From an uncultured Sphingobacteriales bacterium (GTDB lineage Bacteria; Bacteroidota; Bacteroidia; Chitinophagales; Chitinophagaceae), in the NCBI GenBank assembly GCA_937991535.1, contig CALKHN010000078.1, forward strand, positions 22,013-86,012: 64,000 nucleotides of DNA. The letters are read 5' to 3'. A program made the position numbers and the translations under genes. Below, one piece after another: positions 43,396 to 52,807 of this stretch. A model generated the notes under the pieces. The model did not search any database and was not told the origin of the DNA. It saw nothing but the letters and a program-made list of their open reading frames with translations. The first letter of the stretch is position 1. Each line of letters opens with the position of its first letter.

Positions 43396-45072
43396 TTATT
43401 CATCCGTTACACAACCTTCACTGGCATCCTTAACACTAACAGCATATTTGTATAAAACACCCCTGGTAGCTTTCAATACCGGCTTTTTCCAGGCTGCTTT
43501 GCGCCTGGCAATTTCTTCATCGCTTACTTTTAAGACCAGCAGGTTTTTTGTTGCATCAATCTCAATTATATCTTCATCTTCCACTAAACCTATTAACCCG
43601 CCTTCGTGGGCCTCCGGAGTAATATGTCCGACGACGAATCCATGGGTGCCGCCACTAAATCTTCCATCGGTAATTAATGCCACCGATTTACCTAAGCCCG
43701 CTCCGATGATAGCTCCTGTTGGCTTTAGCATTTCGGGCATGCCTGGAGCTCCTTTCGGTCCTTCATTTTTAATGACGACGACATCACCCGGTTTTACACG
43801 TCCGCTGGAAAGCCCGGCAATCAGGTTCTTCTCTCCGTCAAATACTCTTGCCGGTCCCTCAAAACGTTCCCCCTCTTTACCGCTGATTTTCGCTACACTG
43901 CCCTTTTCGGCCAGGTTGCCATAAAGGATTTGAAGATGACCTGTTTTTTTAACGGGTTTTTCCAGGGGGTAAACAATATCCTGCGATTCAAAATCTATAC
44001 TTTTAATACCTGCTAAGTTTTCTGCTATGGTTTTTCCGGTAACCGTAAGGCAATCGCCGTGCAACAACCCCTTTTCCAGCAAATATTTCATTACGGCAGG
44101 AATGCCTCCATGCTCGTGCAAATCCTGCATCAGGTATTTCCCTGAAGGTTTAAAATCGGCGAGTACGGGTGTTTTATTGCTTATACGCTGAAAATCGTCC
44201 TGTGTTATTTCAATGCCCACGCTTTTTGCAATGGCAATAAAATGCAATACCGCATTTGTGCTCCCGCCCGTTACCATAATCACTGTAATGGCATTTTCGA
44301 ACGCTTTCCGGGTCATAATATCAGAAGGTCTGATGTCTTTTTCCAGCAGCAGGCGAATCGCTTTGCCTGCAGCAAGGCATTCCGCTTTCTTTTCTTCACT
44401 CAATGCAGGATTGGAAGAAGAATAAGGAAGGCTCATGCCAAGGGCTTCAATAGCCGATGCCATGGTATTTGCTGTATACATGCCGCCACAGGCCCCGGCG
44501 CCGGGACAACTGTGCATCACAATACCCTTAAAGTCGGCTTCACTGAGGTTACCCGCGATTTTTTGTCCCAATGCTTCAAATGAGGAAACAATATTGAGGT
44601 CCTGGCCCTTATAATGACCCGGTGCAATAGTACCACCATATACCATTATAGACGGCCGGTTCAAACGCCCCATGGCCATAACACTTCCGGGCATATTTTT
44701 ATCGCAACCCGGCAATGCGATCATAGCATCATAATATTGCGCTCCGCAAACCGCCTCAATACTATCCGCGATAATATCACGACTAACCAGTGAATACCGC
44801 ATACCATCTGTGCCATTGCTGATACCGTCACTAACGCCAATCGTGTTAAAGATAAGTCCCACCATATCATTATCCCACACTCCCTTTTTCACGATCTTTG
44901 CCAGGTCATTCAAATGCATGTTGCAGGTATTACCGTCCCATCCCATGCTCACAACACCTACCTGTGCTTTTTTCAGATCCTCATCAGTAAGCCCGATACC
45001 ATACAGCATAGCCTGTGCAGCGGGCTGCGTAGGATCCTGTGTAATTGTTTTTGAAAATTTATTCAGCTCCAT
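43396..45072 (-). CDS. ilvD: Dihydroxy-acid dehydratase
   Basis: 558 residues, usual length. Dehydrates dihydroxyvalerate intermediates in valine and isoleucine synthesis. Iron-sulfur cysteines are seen in GNTCNMH, ALPGCDKNMPG and PGAGACGGMYTANTMAS; with three such cysteines it is compatible with either the [2Fe-2S] or [4Fe-4S] form. VTGGSTNAVLH and DGRFSGGTHGFVVGHI are family signatures. Spaced 44 bases after leuB and 83 before ilvB in the operon. Confidence 0.95.
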   Translation of the reverse strand: MELNKFSKTITQDPTQPAAQAMLYGIGLTDEDLKKAQVGVVSMGWDGNTCNMHLNDLAKIVKKGVWDNDMVGLIFNTIGVSDGISNGTDGMRYSLVSRDIIADSIEAVCGAQYYDAMIALPGCDKNMPGSVMAMGRLNRPSIMVYGGTIAPGHYKGQDLNIVSSFEALGQKIAGNLSEADFKGIVMHSCPGAGACGGMYTANTMASAIEALGMSLPYSSSNPALSEEKKAECLAAGKAIRLLLEKDIRPSDIMTRKAFENAITVIMVTGGSTNAVLHFIAIAKSVGIEITQDDFQRISNKTPVLADFKPSGKYLMQDLHEHGGIPAVMKYLLEKGLLHGDCLTVTGKTIAENLAGIKSIDFESQDIVYPLEKPVKKTGHLQILYGNLAEKGSVAKISGKEGERFEGPARVFDGEKNLIAGLSSGRVKPGDVVVIKNEGPKGAPGMPEMLKPTGAIIGAGLGKSVALITDGRFSGGTHGFVVGHITPEAHEGGLIGLVEDEDIIEIDATKNLLVLKVSDEEIARRKAAWKKPVLKATRGVLYKYAVSVKDASEGCVTDE

Positions 45073-45116
45073 ATTTTTCTGTTGTGCTTATTTTATTTCA
45101 AATTTTAAATCTCAAA

Positions 45117-46232
45117 TTATATTATCGTTGACTTCCTTAGTTCCATATCGGATGCATGGTCTTCCCCCGGTACTTTATTGCTTATATATTCACATAACAG
45201 TTCGCCAATGGTACTGGTTAAATAAAAATTTACCGGGTCAATATCCTTAGTTACAAAATTATGCTTCAGTGTCCAGTCCACCGCTTCCCGCACCAATGCT
45301 GCTTCTGCCTTAAGGTTAAAGTGATCCAGCAACATAGCTGCCGATAAAATGGAGCCCAATGGATTAGCAATGTCTTTACCCGCGGCCTGCGGATAGGAAC
45401 CATGGATGGGTTCAAATAAAGCAACACCGTTACCAACTGAGGCCGAAGGCAGTAACCCGAGCGATCCGGCAATGACACTTGACTCGTCGCTGATGATATC
45501 GCCAAACATGTTTTCGGTTAATATCACGTCAAATTGTTTGGGATTGATGATGATCTGCATGGCGGCATTATCAACAAACATATAATCTACGGCTACATCA
45601 TTGTATTGGCCAGCCAGATCCTGCACAACTTTCCGCCATAATCTTGAAGTTTCCAATACATTGGCCTTATCTACAAGCGTTAATTTTTTACGGCGCTGCT
45701 GCGCATATTGAAAAGCAAGATGGCTTACACGTTCAATTTCATTTCGGGTATACACACAATCGTCTGATGCCTGTGTTTGCGCTTCGTTCATTTCCTTTTT
45801 ACCGAAATAAATACCGCCGGTAAGTTCCCGGAAAATAATAAAATCAACCCCTTCAATATTTTTCGATTTTAAAGGCGATAAATGCTGCAAAGAGGGATAA
45901 GTGGTAACAGGCCGGATATTGGCATATAATTGTAAAGATTTTCTCAGCTGTAGCAAACCCTGTTCAGGGCGCACTTTTGTTGCCGGATCATTGTCGTATC
46001 TGGGATCTCCTATAGCTCCAAATAATACAGCATCGCTATTCAGGCAGGCTGCTATGGTTTCATCGGGTAATGGATTACCTGTTTTGTCAATGGCAACAGC
46101 CCCCATCAGGCAATATGTATATTCAAACTCATGCGAGAATATCTTAGCAACAGCATCAAGAATATTAATAGATTGCTGCGTTACTTCTGGTCCAATACCA
46201 TCTCCAAAAATCACTGCTATCTTCTTTTTCAT
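45117..46232 (-). CDS. leuB: 3-Isopropylmalate dehydrogenase
   Basis: 371 residues. Oxidatively decarboxylates 3-isopropylmalate using NAD. FGDGIGPEV at the N-terminus, the substrate-binding RELTGGIYFG, and the metal-binding D-x3-D region in LTENMFGDIISDESS, which with GLLPSASVG is typical of LeuB rather than isocitrate dehydrogenase. Its start overlaps the leuD stop by four bases (ATGA), so it is translationally coupled. Confidence 0.95.
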   Translation of the reverse strand: MKKKIAVIFGDGIGPEVTQQSINILDAVAKIFSHEFEYTYCLMGAVAIDKTGNPLPDETIAACLNSDAVLFGAIGDPRYDNDPATKVRPEQGLLQLRKSLQLYANIRPVTTYPSLQHLSPLKSKNIEGVDFIIFRELTGGIYFGKKEMNEAQTQASDDCVYTRNEIERVSHLAFQYAQQRRKKLTLVDKANVLETSRLWRKVVQDLAGQYNDVAVDYMFVDNAAMQIIINPKQFDVILTENMFGDIISDESSVIAGSLGLLPSASVGNGVALFEPIHGSYPQAAGKDIANPLGSILSAAMLLDHFNLKAEAALVREAVDWTLKHNFVTKDIDPVNFYLTSTIGELLCEYISNKVPGEDHASDMELRKSTII

Positions 46233-46843
46233 CCGTATATTTTATGTTCTTCATATTGCTTTTCAAACTTATCAATCTCCGGTTTCATGTTTAGTAAATA
46301 ATCTATATCATCGTAACCGTTCAACAGGCATGTTTTTTTATAGCTGTTAATATCAAATGATTCCTTTGCTCCTGTTGAAGCAATTTCTATATATTGATCT
46401 TCGAGATTTACTTCCAGGATGGTTGACGGATCCTTATGCACTTCATCGAATATCTGCTGAAGGAAGTTTTCCGGCACCAGCACAGGCAGAAGAAAGTTAT
46501 TTAAGGCGTTGTTCTTAAAAATATCCGCAAAGAAACTACTCACTACCACATCAAATCCATAATCTTTAATAGCCCAGGCAGCGTGTTCCCTGCTGGAGCC
46601 ACATCCAAAATTTTTTGCGGCCACCAGAATTTTACCACTGTACACAGGATTATTTAAAGGAAACCCCGGTTTTGGTTTCTGTTCATCACCATTTTCATAG
46701 CGCCAGTCGCGAAATAAATTTTTTCCAAAGCCCTCCCTGCTGGTAGCCTTTAAAAATCGGGCGGGAATAATCTGATCCGTATCAATGTTCTCTATGTTTA
46801 ATGGAACAGCCCTGCTTTCGATTATATTAATTGATTTACCCAT
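46229..46843 (-). CDS. leuD: 3-Isopropylmalate dehydratase, small subunit
   Basis: 204 residues. Swivel domain partner of LeuC: NIDTDQIIPARFLK near the N-terminus and FGCGSSREHAAWA, both hallmarks. The heterodimer isomerises 2- to 3-isopropylmalate. It lies 30 bases after leuC, the gap being filled with ATTTGAGATTTGA words, and overlaps leuB by four bases. Confidence 0.95.
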   Translation of the reverse strand: MGKSINIIESRAVPLNIENIDTDQIIPARFLKATSREGFGKNLFRDWRYENGDEQKPKPGFPLNNPVYSGKILVAAKNFGCGSSREHAAWAIKDYGFDVVVSSFFADIFKNNALNNFLLPVLVPENFLQQIFDEVHKDPSTILEVNLEDQYIEIASTGAKESFDINSYKKTCLLNGYDDIDYLLNMKPEIDKFEKQYEEHKIYG

Positions 46844-46873
46844 ATTTACATTTGAGATTTGAGATCTGAAATT

Positions 46874-48271
46874 TCAAATCAATTCCCGTACATCTGCTAT
46901 TTCGCCGGTTACAGCAGCCGCGGCAGCTGTTAAGGGGCTGGCCAGCAGCGTCCTTGCTCCGGGTCCCTGCCTTCCTTCAAAATTTCTGTTGGAAGTTGAG
47001 ATACAATATTTGCCGGCGGGTATCTTATCTTCATTCATACCCAGGCATGCCGAACATCCGGGCTGTCTTAATACAAACCCGGCATCTTCAAACACTTTAT
47101 TGATCCCTTCTTCAATGGCCTGTTTTTCTACCTGTTTACTTCCTGGCACTACCCACACTTCCACATTGTCTGCTTTCTTTTTCCCTTTTACAAATGAGGC
47201 CACCATTCGTAAATCTTCAATACGGCTGTTCGTACAGCTTCCTATAAATACATAATCTACCTTTTTGCCTTTGATGTTTTCACCGGGAGTTAATCCCATA
47301 TAGGAAAGCGACTTCTCAAAAGAAGGCTTTTCCCTTTCATCAATCTCGCCCAATGCCGGTACATGGCCTGTTATGCCTATACCCATACCGGGGTTGGTTC
47401 CATAGGTGATCATGGGTTCAATATCTTCGGCTTTTATATGCAGTTCTTTATCAAAAACCGCGTCGGCATCACTGTATAAAGTGCTCCAGTTATTTACGGT
47501 TTGTTCCCATGCACTTCCCTGCGGGGCAAACTCCCTGCCTTTTATATACGCGAAGGTTGTATCATCCGGTGCTATCATCCCGCAACGTGCACCCATTTCA
47601 ATGCTCATGTTGCAAATGGTCATACGGGCTTCCATCGACAAATTGCGTATGGCAGAACCGGCATATTCTACAGCATAACCAGTGGCGCCGCTGGCAGAAA
47701 TCTGAGCAATGATATATAGGATGATATCTTTTGAAACCACTCCCCTGTTCAATTTCCCTTCTACGTTAATACGCATGAGCTTCGGCCTGGTTTGCATCAG
47801 ACATTGTGTAGCCAGCACCATTTCTACTTCGCTGGTACCGATGCCAAAAGCAATGGTACCAAATGCACCATGCGTTGAAGTATGGCTGTCGCCGCACACA
47901 ATGGTCATTCCAGGCAGGGTAATGCCCAGTTCAGGTCCAATTACATGAACAATGCCCTGGTAGGGATGCCCCAACCCATATAACTCAATACCAAAGTCAG
48001 CACAATTCTTTTTTAATTGTTCTACCTGTATACGTGATAATTCTTCTTTAATAGGAAGGTGCTGATTTAAGGTAGGTACATTGTGGTCGGCAGTAGCCAC
48101 CACCTGCCGGGGCCGGGATACGCTAAGCCCTCTTTGCTGAAGTCCTTTAAAAGCCTGCGGGCTGGTTACTTCATGAATAAAATGCTTATCAATATACAAC
48201 ACCGAAGGTCCCCCGGCAATGGTTTTTACCACGTGCTTTTCCCAAATTTTATCGAATAAAGTATTGCCCAT
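46874..48271 (-). CDS. leuC: 3-Isopropylmalate dehydratase, large subunit
   Basis: 465 residues, normal length. Aconitase superfamily with a [4Fe-4S] cluster: cysteines in VFIGSCTNSR and QPGCSACLGMNEDK; VCGDSHTSTHGAFG is the substrate region. Upstream a 22-bp perfect palindrome separates it from leuA. Confidence 0.96.
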   Translation of the reverse strand: MGNTLFDKIWEKHVVKTIAGGPSVLYIDKHFIHEVTSPQAFKGLQQRGLSVSRPRQVVATADHNVPTLNQHLPIKEELSRIQVEQLKKNCADFGIELYGLGHPYQGIVHVIGPELGITLPGMTIVCGDSHTSTHGAFGTIAFGIGTSEVEMVLATQCLMQTRPKLMRINVEGKLNRGVVSKDIILYIIAQISASGATGYAVEYAGSAIRNLSMEARMTICNMSIEMGARCGMIAPDDTTFAYIKGREFAPQGSAWEQTVNNWSTLYSDADAVFDKELHIKAEDIEPMITYGTNPGMGIGITGHVPALGEIDEREKPSFEKSLSYMGLTPGENIKGKKVDYVFIGSCTNSRIEDLRMVASFVKGKKKADNVEVWVVPGSKQVEKQAIEEGINKVFEDAGFVLRQPGCSACLGMNEDKIPAGKYCISTSNRNFEGRQGPGARTLLASPLTAAAAAVTGEIADVRELI

Positions 48272-48289
48272 CTTTCTTTTTTTAAAGAA

Positions 48290-48311
48290 GCGTGACGCCC
48301 GGGCGTCACGC
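48290..48311. other. 22-bp perfect palindrome between leuA and leuC
   Basis: GCGTGACGCCC followed directly by its reverse complement, 18 bases upstream of the leuC start codon. It is followed on the transcribed strand by TTCTTTAAAAAAAG, not a T-run, so a transcription terminator is unlikely. It could act as an mRNA stability or processing element, or as a protein binding site. Confidence 0.8.
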
Positions 48312-48352
48312 CAACCAGAGTGCTTAACGCAACATGAGAAAACATCTGCTTA

Positions 48353-49522
48353 TTATGCAGTGGCTACTTCCGGATGATTGTTGGCCGCCAATGCCCTCAG
48401 ATCCTCGTCCCCCACTTCTTTTTTTACATCGGCAACCTTAAGAAAAGCCTGGTACAATACATCAATATCATTGCGGTTAAAATTGTACCCCAGCTTTTGA
48501 AAACGGTGCGCCAGGGCGGACCGCCCACTCCTGGCTGTTAAAACGATTTTTGAGCTATCCGCTCCCACGTCTTCCGGCCGGATAATCTCGTAATTTTCCG
48601 CATTCTTCAAAAATCCATCCTGGTGTATGCCCGAAGAGTGTGCAAAAGCATTGCTGCCCACAATAGCCTTATTAGGCTGCACCGGCATCCGCATGGTATC
48701 GGCCACCAGGCGGCTCATAGGATTAAGTTGCGTGGCTTTAATATCTGTATATAAACCCAGTGACTCATGCTGCTTAATGATCATTACTACTTCTTCGAGA
48801 GAAGTGTTGCCAGCTCTTTCACCCAATCCGTTAATGGTGCATTCAATTTGCCTTGCACCATTTATTACACCCGCAATGGAATTAGCCGTTGCCAGTCCAA
48901 GATCATTATGACAATGACAGGAAAGAATGGCTTTGTCAATATTGGGCACATTGTTCATAAGATAGGCAATCTTTTCGCCATACTGGTGTGGAAGACAATA
49001 GCCCGTAGTGTCGGGAATATTAACCACCGTTGCACCTGCGTCAATAACGGCTTCCACTACCCTGGCAAGGAAACCCAATTCTGCGCGTCCGGCATCTTCC
49101 CCATAGAACTCCACATCATCCACAAAATTGCGTGCAAACTTTACAGCTTCAATGGCACGTGCCAGGATATCATCCTTATTAGAATTAAACTTGGTGGCAA
49201 TGTGCAGGTCAGAAACGCCAATCCCGGTATGAATGCGGGGACGCTTAGCTCCCTGCAACGCCTCTGCTGCTACCTCAATATCTTTTTTTATAGCTCGGGT
49301 TAAGCCACAAACCGTTGCATCTTTAATTACAGCGGAGATATTACGCACCGATTCAAAATCGCCGGGACTGGAAACGGGGAACCCTGCTTCAATTATATCA
49401 ACTCCAAGATTTTCAAGAGCGAGTGCCAGTTCTATCTTTTCGTCAGCATTCAATTTGCATCCCGGAACCTGCTCACCGTCACGCAGCGTCGTATCAAAAA
49501 TATAAATCTTGTTTTGAGACAT
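48353..49522 (-). CDS. leuA: 2-Isopropylmalate synthase, short form
   Basis: 389 residues. Condenses acetyl-CoA with 2-oxoisovalerate, the committed step to leucine. TIM-barrel signatures: DTTLRDGEQVPGCKL at the N-terminus and the metal-binding HCHNDLGLA. Compared with the ~500-520-residue enzymes such as E. coli LeuA, it ends after the catalytic barrel and lacks the leucine-binding regulatory domain. Known short forms occur in Bacteroidota. Homocitrate synthase is a related alternative but is unlikely beside leuBCD. First gene of the nine-gene operon. Confidence 0.93.
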   Translation of the reverse strand: MSQNKIYIFDTTLRDGEQVPGCKLNADEKIELALALENLGVDIIEAGFPVSSPGDFESVRNISAVIKDATVCGLTRAIKKDIEVAAEALQGAKRPRIHTGIGVSDLHIATKFNSNKDDILARAIEAVKFARNFVDDVEFYGEDAGRAELGFLARVVEAVIDAGATVVNIPDTTGYCLPHQYGEKIAYLMNNVPNIDKAILSCHCHNDLGLATANSIAGVINGARQIECTINGLGERAGNTSLEEVVMIIKQHESLGLYTDIKATQLNPMSRLVADTMRMPVQPNKAIVGSNAFAHSSGIHQDGFLKNAENYEIIRPEDVGADSSKIVLTARSGRSALAHRFQKLGYNFNRNDIDVLYQAFLKVADVKKEVGDEDLRALAANNHPEVATA

Positions 49523-49605
49523 AGATGGATTTTAAATGATAAAATCAGCCCACCGTAAAAGGCAATTACTTCATAACACTGTTTTAGTAAAAATCGGATA
49601 TTTGC

Positions 49606-49615
49606 TAACCGGTTA
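49606..49615. promoter_or_regulatory. 10-bp palindrome in the leuA / divergent-gene control region
   Basis: TAACCGGTTA, a perfect palindrome 84 bases upstream of the leuA ATG, in the 214-base divergent gap 49523-49736. A related GGTTGGTAAC follows. A candidate operator for leu-ilv. No convincing -33/-7 pair was found, although CCTTTG near 49640 (minus strand) is similar to the -7 element. Confidence 0.35.
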
Positions 49616-49736
49616 CGAATGTACTGGTTGGTAACAAAGGAATAAAACCAAATTAAACATTATATTACGCTGTGCAAGCCGGTGTTTTTTTGTTAAAAGC
49701 CTTTATGATTAAGGGTTTTAAAGAAATTTGATTACG

Positions 49737-51293
49737 ATGCCCAAACGATCTACAGACGAACTTTTCCAGTTGATTAAATCCCTTGAAAAAGCTGAAAAGC
49801 GGAATTTTAAGCTTTTTGTACAACGAAATGCCACCAGTTCCGACATGAAAACCGTTCAATTGTTCGATGCACTGGATAAGTTGGAGGACTACGACGAGGA
49901 GTCATTGTTAAAACGCAATACAGACATTAAGAAGCAGCAACTGTCGAACCTTAAATCACACCTTTACCGCCAGATACTTGCCAGCCTCCGGATATTAAAA
50001 GATGATAATAACATCCAGCTCCAGTTGCATGAATTAATGGACTATTCCCGGATCCTTTATGATAAAGGGCTTTATCTCCAAAGCCTTAAAACCTTAGACC
50101 GCGTAAAGGAATATGCAAAAGAGCAGCACCAGGTTACCTACTGGCTCCAGGCATTGATTTTTGAAAAGAAAATTGAGGCGTTATATATTACCCGCAGCAT
50201 GGAGAACAGGGCGGAAACACTGGCAAAAGAAGTAGAAGAAGCTGGTGACAAACTCACCATGACGAACAAATTATCCAATCTTTCTCTTCAATTGTACAGT
50301 TGGTATATCAATCTCGGCCATGCCCGCGATGATAAGGACAGGATGGCGATAAAAGCTTTTTTTGAATCCAATCTTCCGGCAGCCGCCACCCTTTATAATG
50401 GTTTTTACGAAAAGCATTACCTCTATGAGAGTTATTGCTGGTACGGCTTTATTTTGCAGGACCTGCTCATGTATTACCGCTATTGCCAGAAATGGGTGGA
50501 TGCTTTTGAACATGAACCTTTGATGAAAAAGGTAGACACGCCCTTATATATAAAGGGGCTGCATAATTTGCTGAATGCCCATTTTGTACTGCAGAACTAC
50601 GATAAGTTCAATACCGTGCTTGATAAATTTGAACACTTTTATCATTCCAAACAGGCCAACAGCAATGACAACAACCGGGTGCAGTCGTTTATCTATTTAT
50701 ATACAGGAAAACTCAATAAACATTTCCTCGAAGGCAGCTTTACTTCAGGCTTAAAGATCATTCCCGAAATTGAAGAGAAGATCGGGGAGTTCAGGCTAAA
50801 GATGGACCGGCACCGCATTTTAGTGTTCTACTATAAAATAGCCTGCCTTTATTTTGGCAGCGGCGACAATGAAAAAGCCATTGAATACCTTAACCGCATC
50901 ATCAACTGGAAGGTAGACCTGCGTACAGATCTGCAATGCTATTCGAGGTTGCTGCATCTCATCGCTCACTATGAACTGGGCAATTACGACCTTTTAGAAT
51001 ACCTCGTGAAGTCTGTGTACCGCTTTATGGCTAAAATGCAAAACCTAAGCGTGGTGGAGGAGGAGATTTTCCGTTTTCTTAGAAAATCATTCCATTTGGA
51101 TAAAAAGCAGGTTAAAGCCGCATTTATCGCGCTAAAAGGAAAGCTGGAAAAATACAAAGACAATCCGCTCGAAAGCCGCTCCTTCATGTACCTGGATATT
51201 ATTTCGTGGCTCGAAAGCAAAATTAAAAATGTGCCGGTGCAGGAGATTATGCGGGAGAAATACAAGGCAGCAACAGGCACAAAGAAGCGGTAA
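49737..51293 (+). CDS. Helical-repeat (TPR-like) protein of unknown function
   Basis: 518 residues from the ATG at 49737. A TTG at 49728 in the same frame is possible. No signal peptide, so cytoplasmic. Nearly all helical and rich in K, E, L, Y. Segments such as ILYDKGLYLQSLKTLDRV, ACLYFGSGDNEKAIEYLNRI and IAHYELGNYDLLEYLV have the spacing of degenerate TPR helices. The start MPKRSTDELFQLIKSLEKAE with a following DALDKLEDYDEE looks like a conserved domain, but I do not recognise it. It diverges from leuA and could share its control region. Function unknown. Confidence 0.7.
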   Translation: MPKRSTDELFQLIKSLEKAEKRNFKLFVQRNATSSDMKTVQLFDALDKLEDYDEESLLKRNTDIKKQQLSNLKSHLYRQILASLRILKDDNNIQLQLHELMDYSRILYDKGLYLQSLKTLDRVKEYAKEQHQVTYWLQALIFEKKIEALYITRSMENRAETLAKEVEEAGDKLTMTNKLSNLSLQLYSWYINLGHARDDKDRMAIKAFFESNLPAAATLYNGFYEKHYLYESYCWYGFILQDLLMYYRYCQKWVDAFEHEPLMKKVDTPLYIKGLHNLLNAHFVLQNYDKFNTVLDKFEHFYHSKQANSNDNNRVQSFIYLYTGKLNKHFLEGSFTSGLKIIPEIEEKIGEFRLKMDRHRILVFYYKIACLYFGSGDNEKAIEYLNRIINWKVDLRTDLQCYSRLLHLIAHYELGNYDLLEYLVKSVYRFMAKMQNLSVVEEEIFRFLRKSFHLDKKQVKAAFIALKGKLEKYKDNPLESRSFMYLDIISWLESKIKNVPVQEIMREKYKAATGTKKR

Positions 51294-51414
51294 GAAGGAT
51301 ACAATTTATGGTTTATTGTTTGTGATTTATACTTTGTCCGGAACCCCGTTCCCGCAAAATGAACATACGGTCTGACGATCCCCCGCTGGGCGCCTACCGC
51401 ATCCGTGAATATTT

Positions 51415-52596
51415 CTACTCCTGTTCAAAATAATACACACCATTTTTATTGCCGATAATAATATCGGGTTTACCATCCTTATTCATATCTTCCATAACAA
51501 ATTGTATACCCACGCCCGAGTTGTTATCAATGAGATGGCGCTTCCATACGGGCTTGTTGTTCCCATCTTTCAATAATTCAAACCAATATAATACAGCAGG
51601 TTCCAGTCCGCCGGGACCTCTGCCCTGGTGAGAAAAAAACCGTTTGCCGGTAATAAAGTCCGGCAGTCCATCGCCGTTAACATCCTGTAGCACGATGCTA
51701 TGGGCTTCAGAAAAACTGGTATCAATAGCATGCGTTTTAAAAGCGATCTGTCCTTTTGCATCACGCATTTGTTCATGCCACCATACCCCATAATCGTGGG
51801 CCGAGCTGGTAAGTACATCGTTATCGCCATCGCCGTCGAAATCATAAGTAAGCATCTGCGCGCAGGATGCTCCGAGCTTGGCCTCGTGAAATTTCCAGGG
51901 AAAAGTTTTCATGTCTTTCGGCGCTTCCCACCAGCCACCGCGGATCATTACATCCTTAATGCCATCGCCATTGATATCTCCCCAGCCCAATCCGTGCGAA
52001 AACATGCCAACGCCTTTGGCATTGGCTTCGCTTATGGGGCGCCGTTGCCAGCTCACTTTACCGTTCTTTACCACCGTGTTGAACCAGGCCATTTGTCCCA
52101 GCTTTTCATTTCCGAATACCAGATCGGTTTTGCCGTCATTGTTAATATCAACCGCCATTGGCGATTCGTTGGAAGCGATGGAATCAATGAGATATCTTTT
52201 CCAAAGCGCATCAGCTCCTTTTGGATTTTCAAACCAATACACTTCTTTACCCGGGAAGTCGAAACAGATCAGATCCATCCATCCATCTTCATTTACATCA
52301 ATAGCAAAATTGAGGAAGGAATCGCTGTATCCTTTGGTATAATCAAATTTTTTATGCTTCCATATATCGTGCGCCTTCCAGTCCGGCGCTTCAAACCACC
52401 TGGCGCCGGCTATGATATCCATTCTGCCATCCTTATTAACATCAGCAACGGTAGCGGCTTCTGTATAAAAGGCATCCCACAGGTGATATTTTTTGAACCC
52501 AACATCGCTGCCTGCCGTTTGGGAAACCGAGTGGAGAGAAACCAGGCAAAACAAGCATAAGCCAATGGCGCAGATGGTAGTTTTTTGTTTAAACAT
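51415..52596 (-). CDS. Secreted FG-GAP/VCBS-type beta-propeller protein
   Basis: 393 residues with a signal peptide (QKTTICAIGLCLFCLVSL). Seven calcium-binding D-x-[DN]-x-D-G loops are evenly spaced: DVNKDGRMD, DVNEDGWMD, DINNDGKTD, DINGDGIKD, DFDGDGDND, DVNGDGLPD and DMNKDGKPD, consistent with a seven-bladed propeller. Each is followed by an aromatic strand (YWFEN, AWFN, WWHEQ). Such proteins in Bacteroidota are usually extracellular binding or structural proteins, or associated with polysaccharide breakdown. No enzymatic motif seen. Confidence 0.88.
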   Translation of the reverse strand: MFKQKTTICAIGLCLFCLVSLHSVSQTAGSDVGFKKYHLWDAFYTEAATVADVNKDGRMDIIAGARWFEAPDWKAHDIWKHKKFDYTKGYSDSFLNFAIDVNEDGWMDLICFDFPGKEVYWFENPKGADALWKRYLIDSIASNESPMAVDINNDGKTDLVFGNEKLGQMAWFNTVVKNGKVSWQRRPISEANAKGVGMFSHGLGWGDINGDGIKDVMIRGGWWEAPKDMKTFPWKFHEAKLGASCAQMLTYDFDGDGDNDVLTSSAHDYGVWWHEQMRDAKGQIAFKTHAIDTSFSEAHSIVLQDVNGDGLPDFITGKRFFSHQGRGPGGLEPAVLYWFELLKDGNNKPVWKRHLIDNNSGVGIQFVMEDMNKDGKPDIIIGNKNGVYYFEQE

Positions 52597-52807
52597 GATA
52601 CAGGAGTTGATTTGAGATTTAAAATCTGAGATTTGAGATTGGTATCAGGAGCGGTCAGTCGGTTATTGCTGATTTCTGATTTGTTGATTTCTGATTTTTT
52701 AGTTTATGTTGTATTCCTTCGGGTTTCGAAATTCAGGCTTCGGATTTGAAATTTGCTATTTATTTGTTTCTTGCTATTTGTTATTTATGATTTAGTTCTT
52801 GTTGCTT
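52597..52807. repeat. GATTTGAGATTT / GATTTCTGATTT word-repeat block
   Basis: The gap between the propeller and murQ is mostly repeated words: GAGATTTAAAATCTGAGATTTG (52613-52637), then GATTTCTGATTTGTTGATTTCTG (52669-52692) and TTGAAATTTGCTATTTATTTG. No gene, no promoter recognised. Confidence 0.55.
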
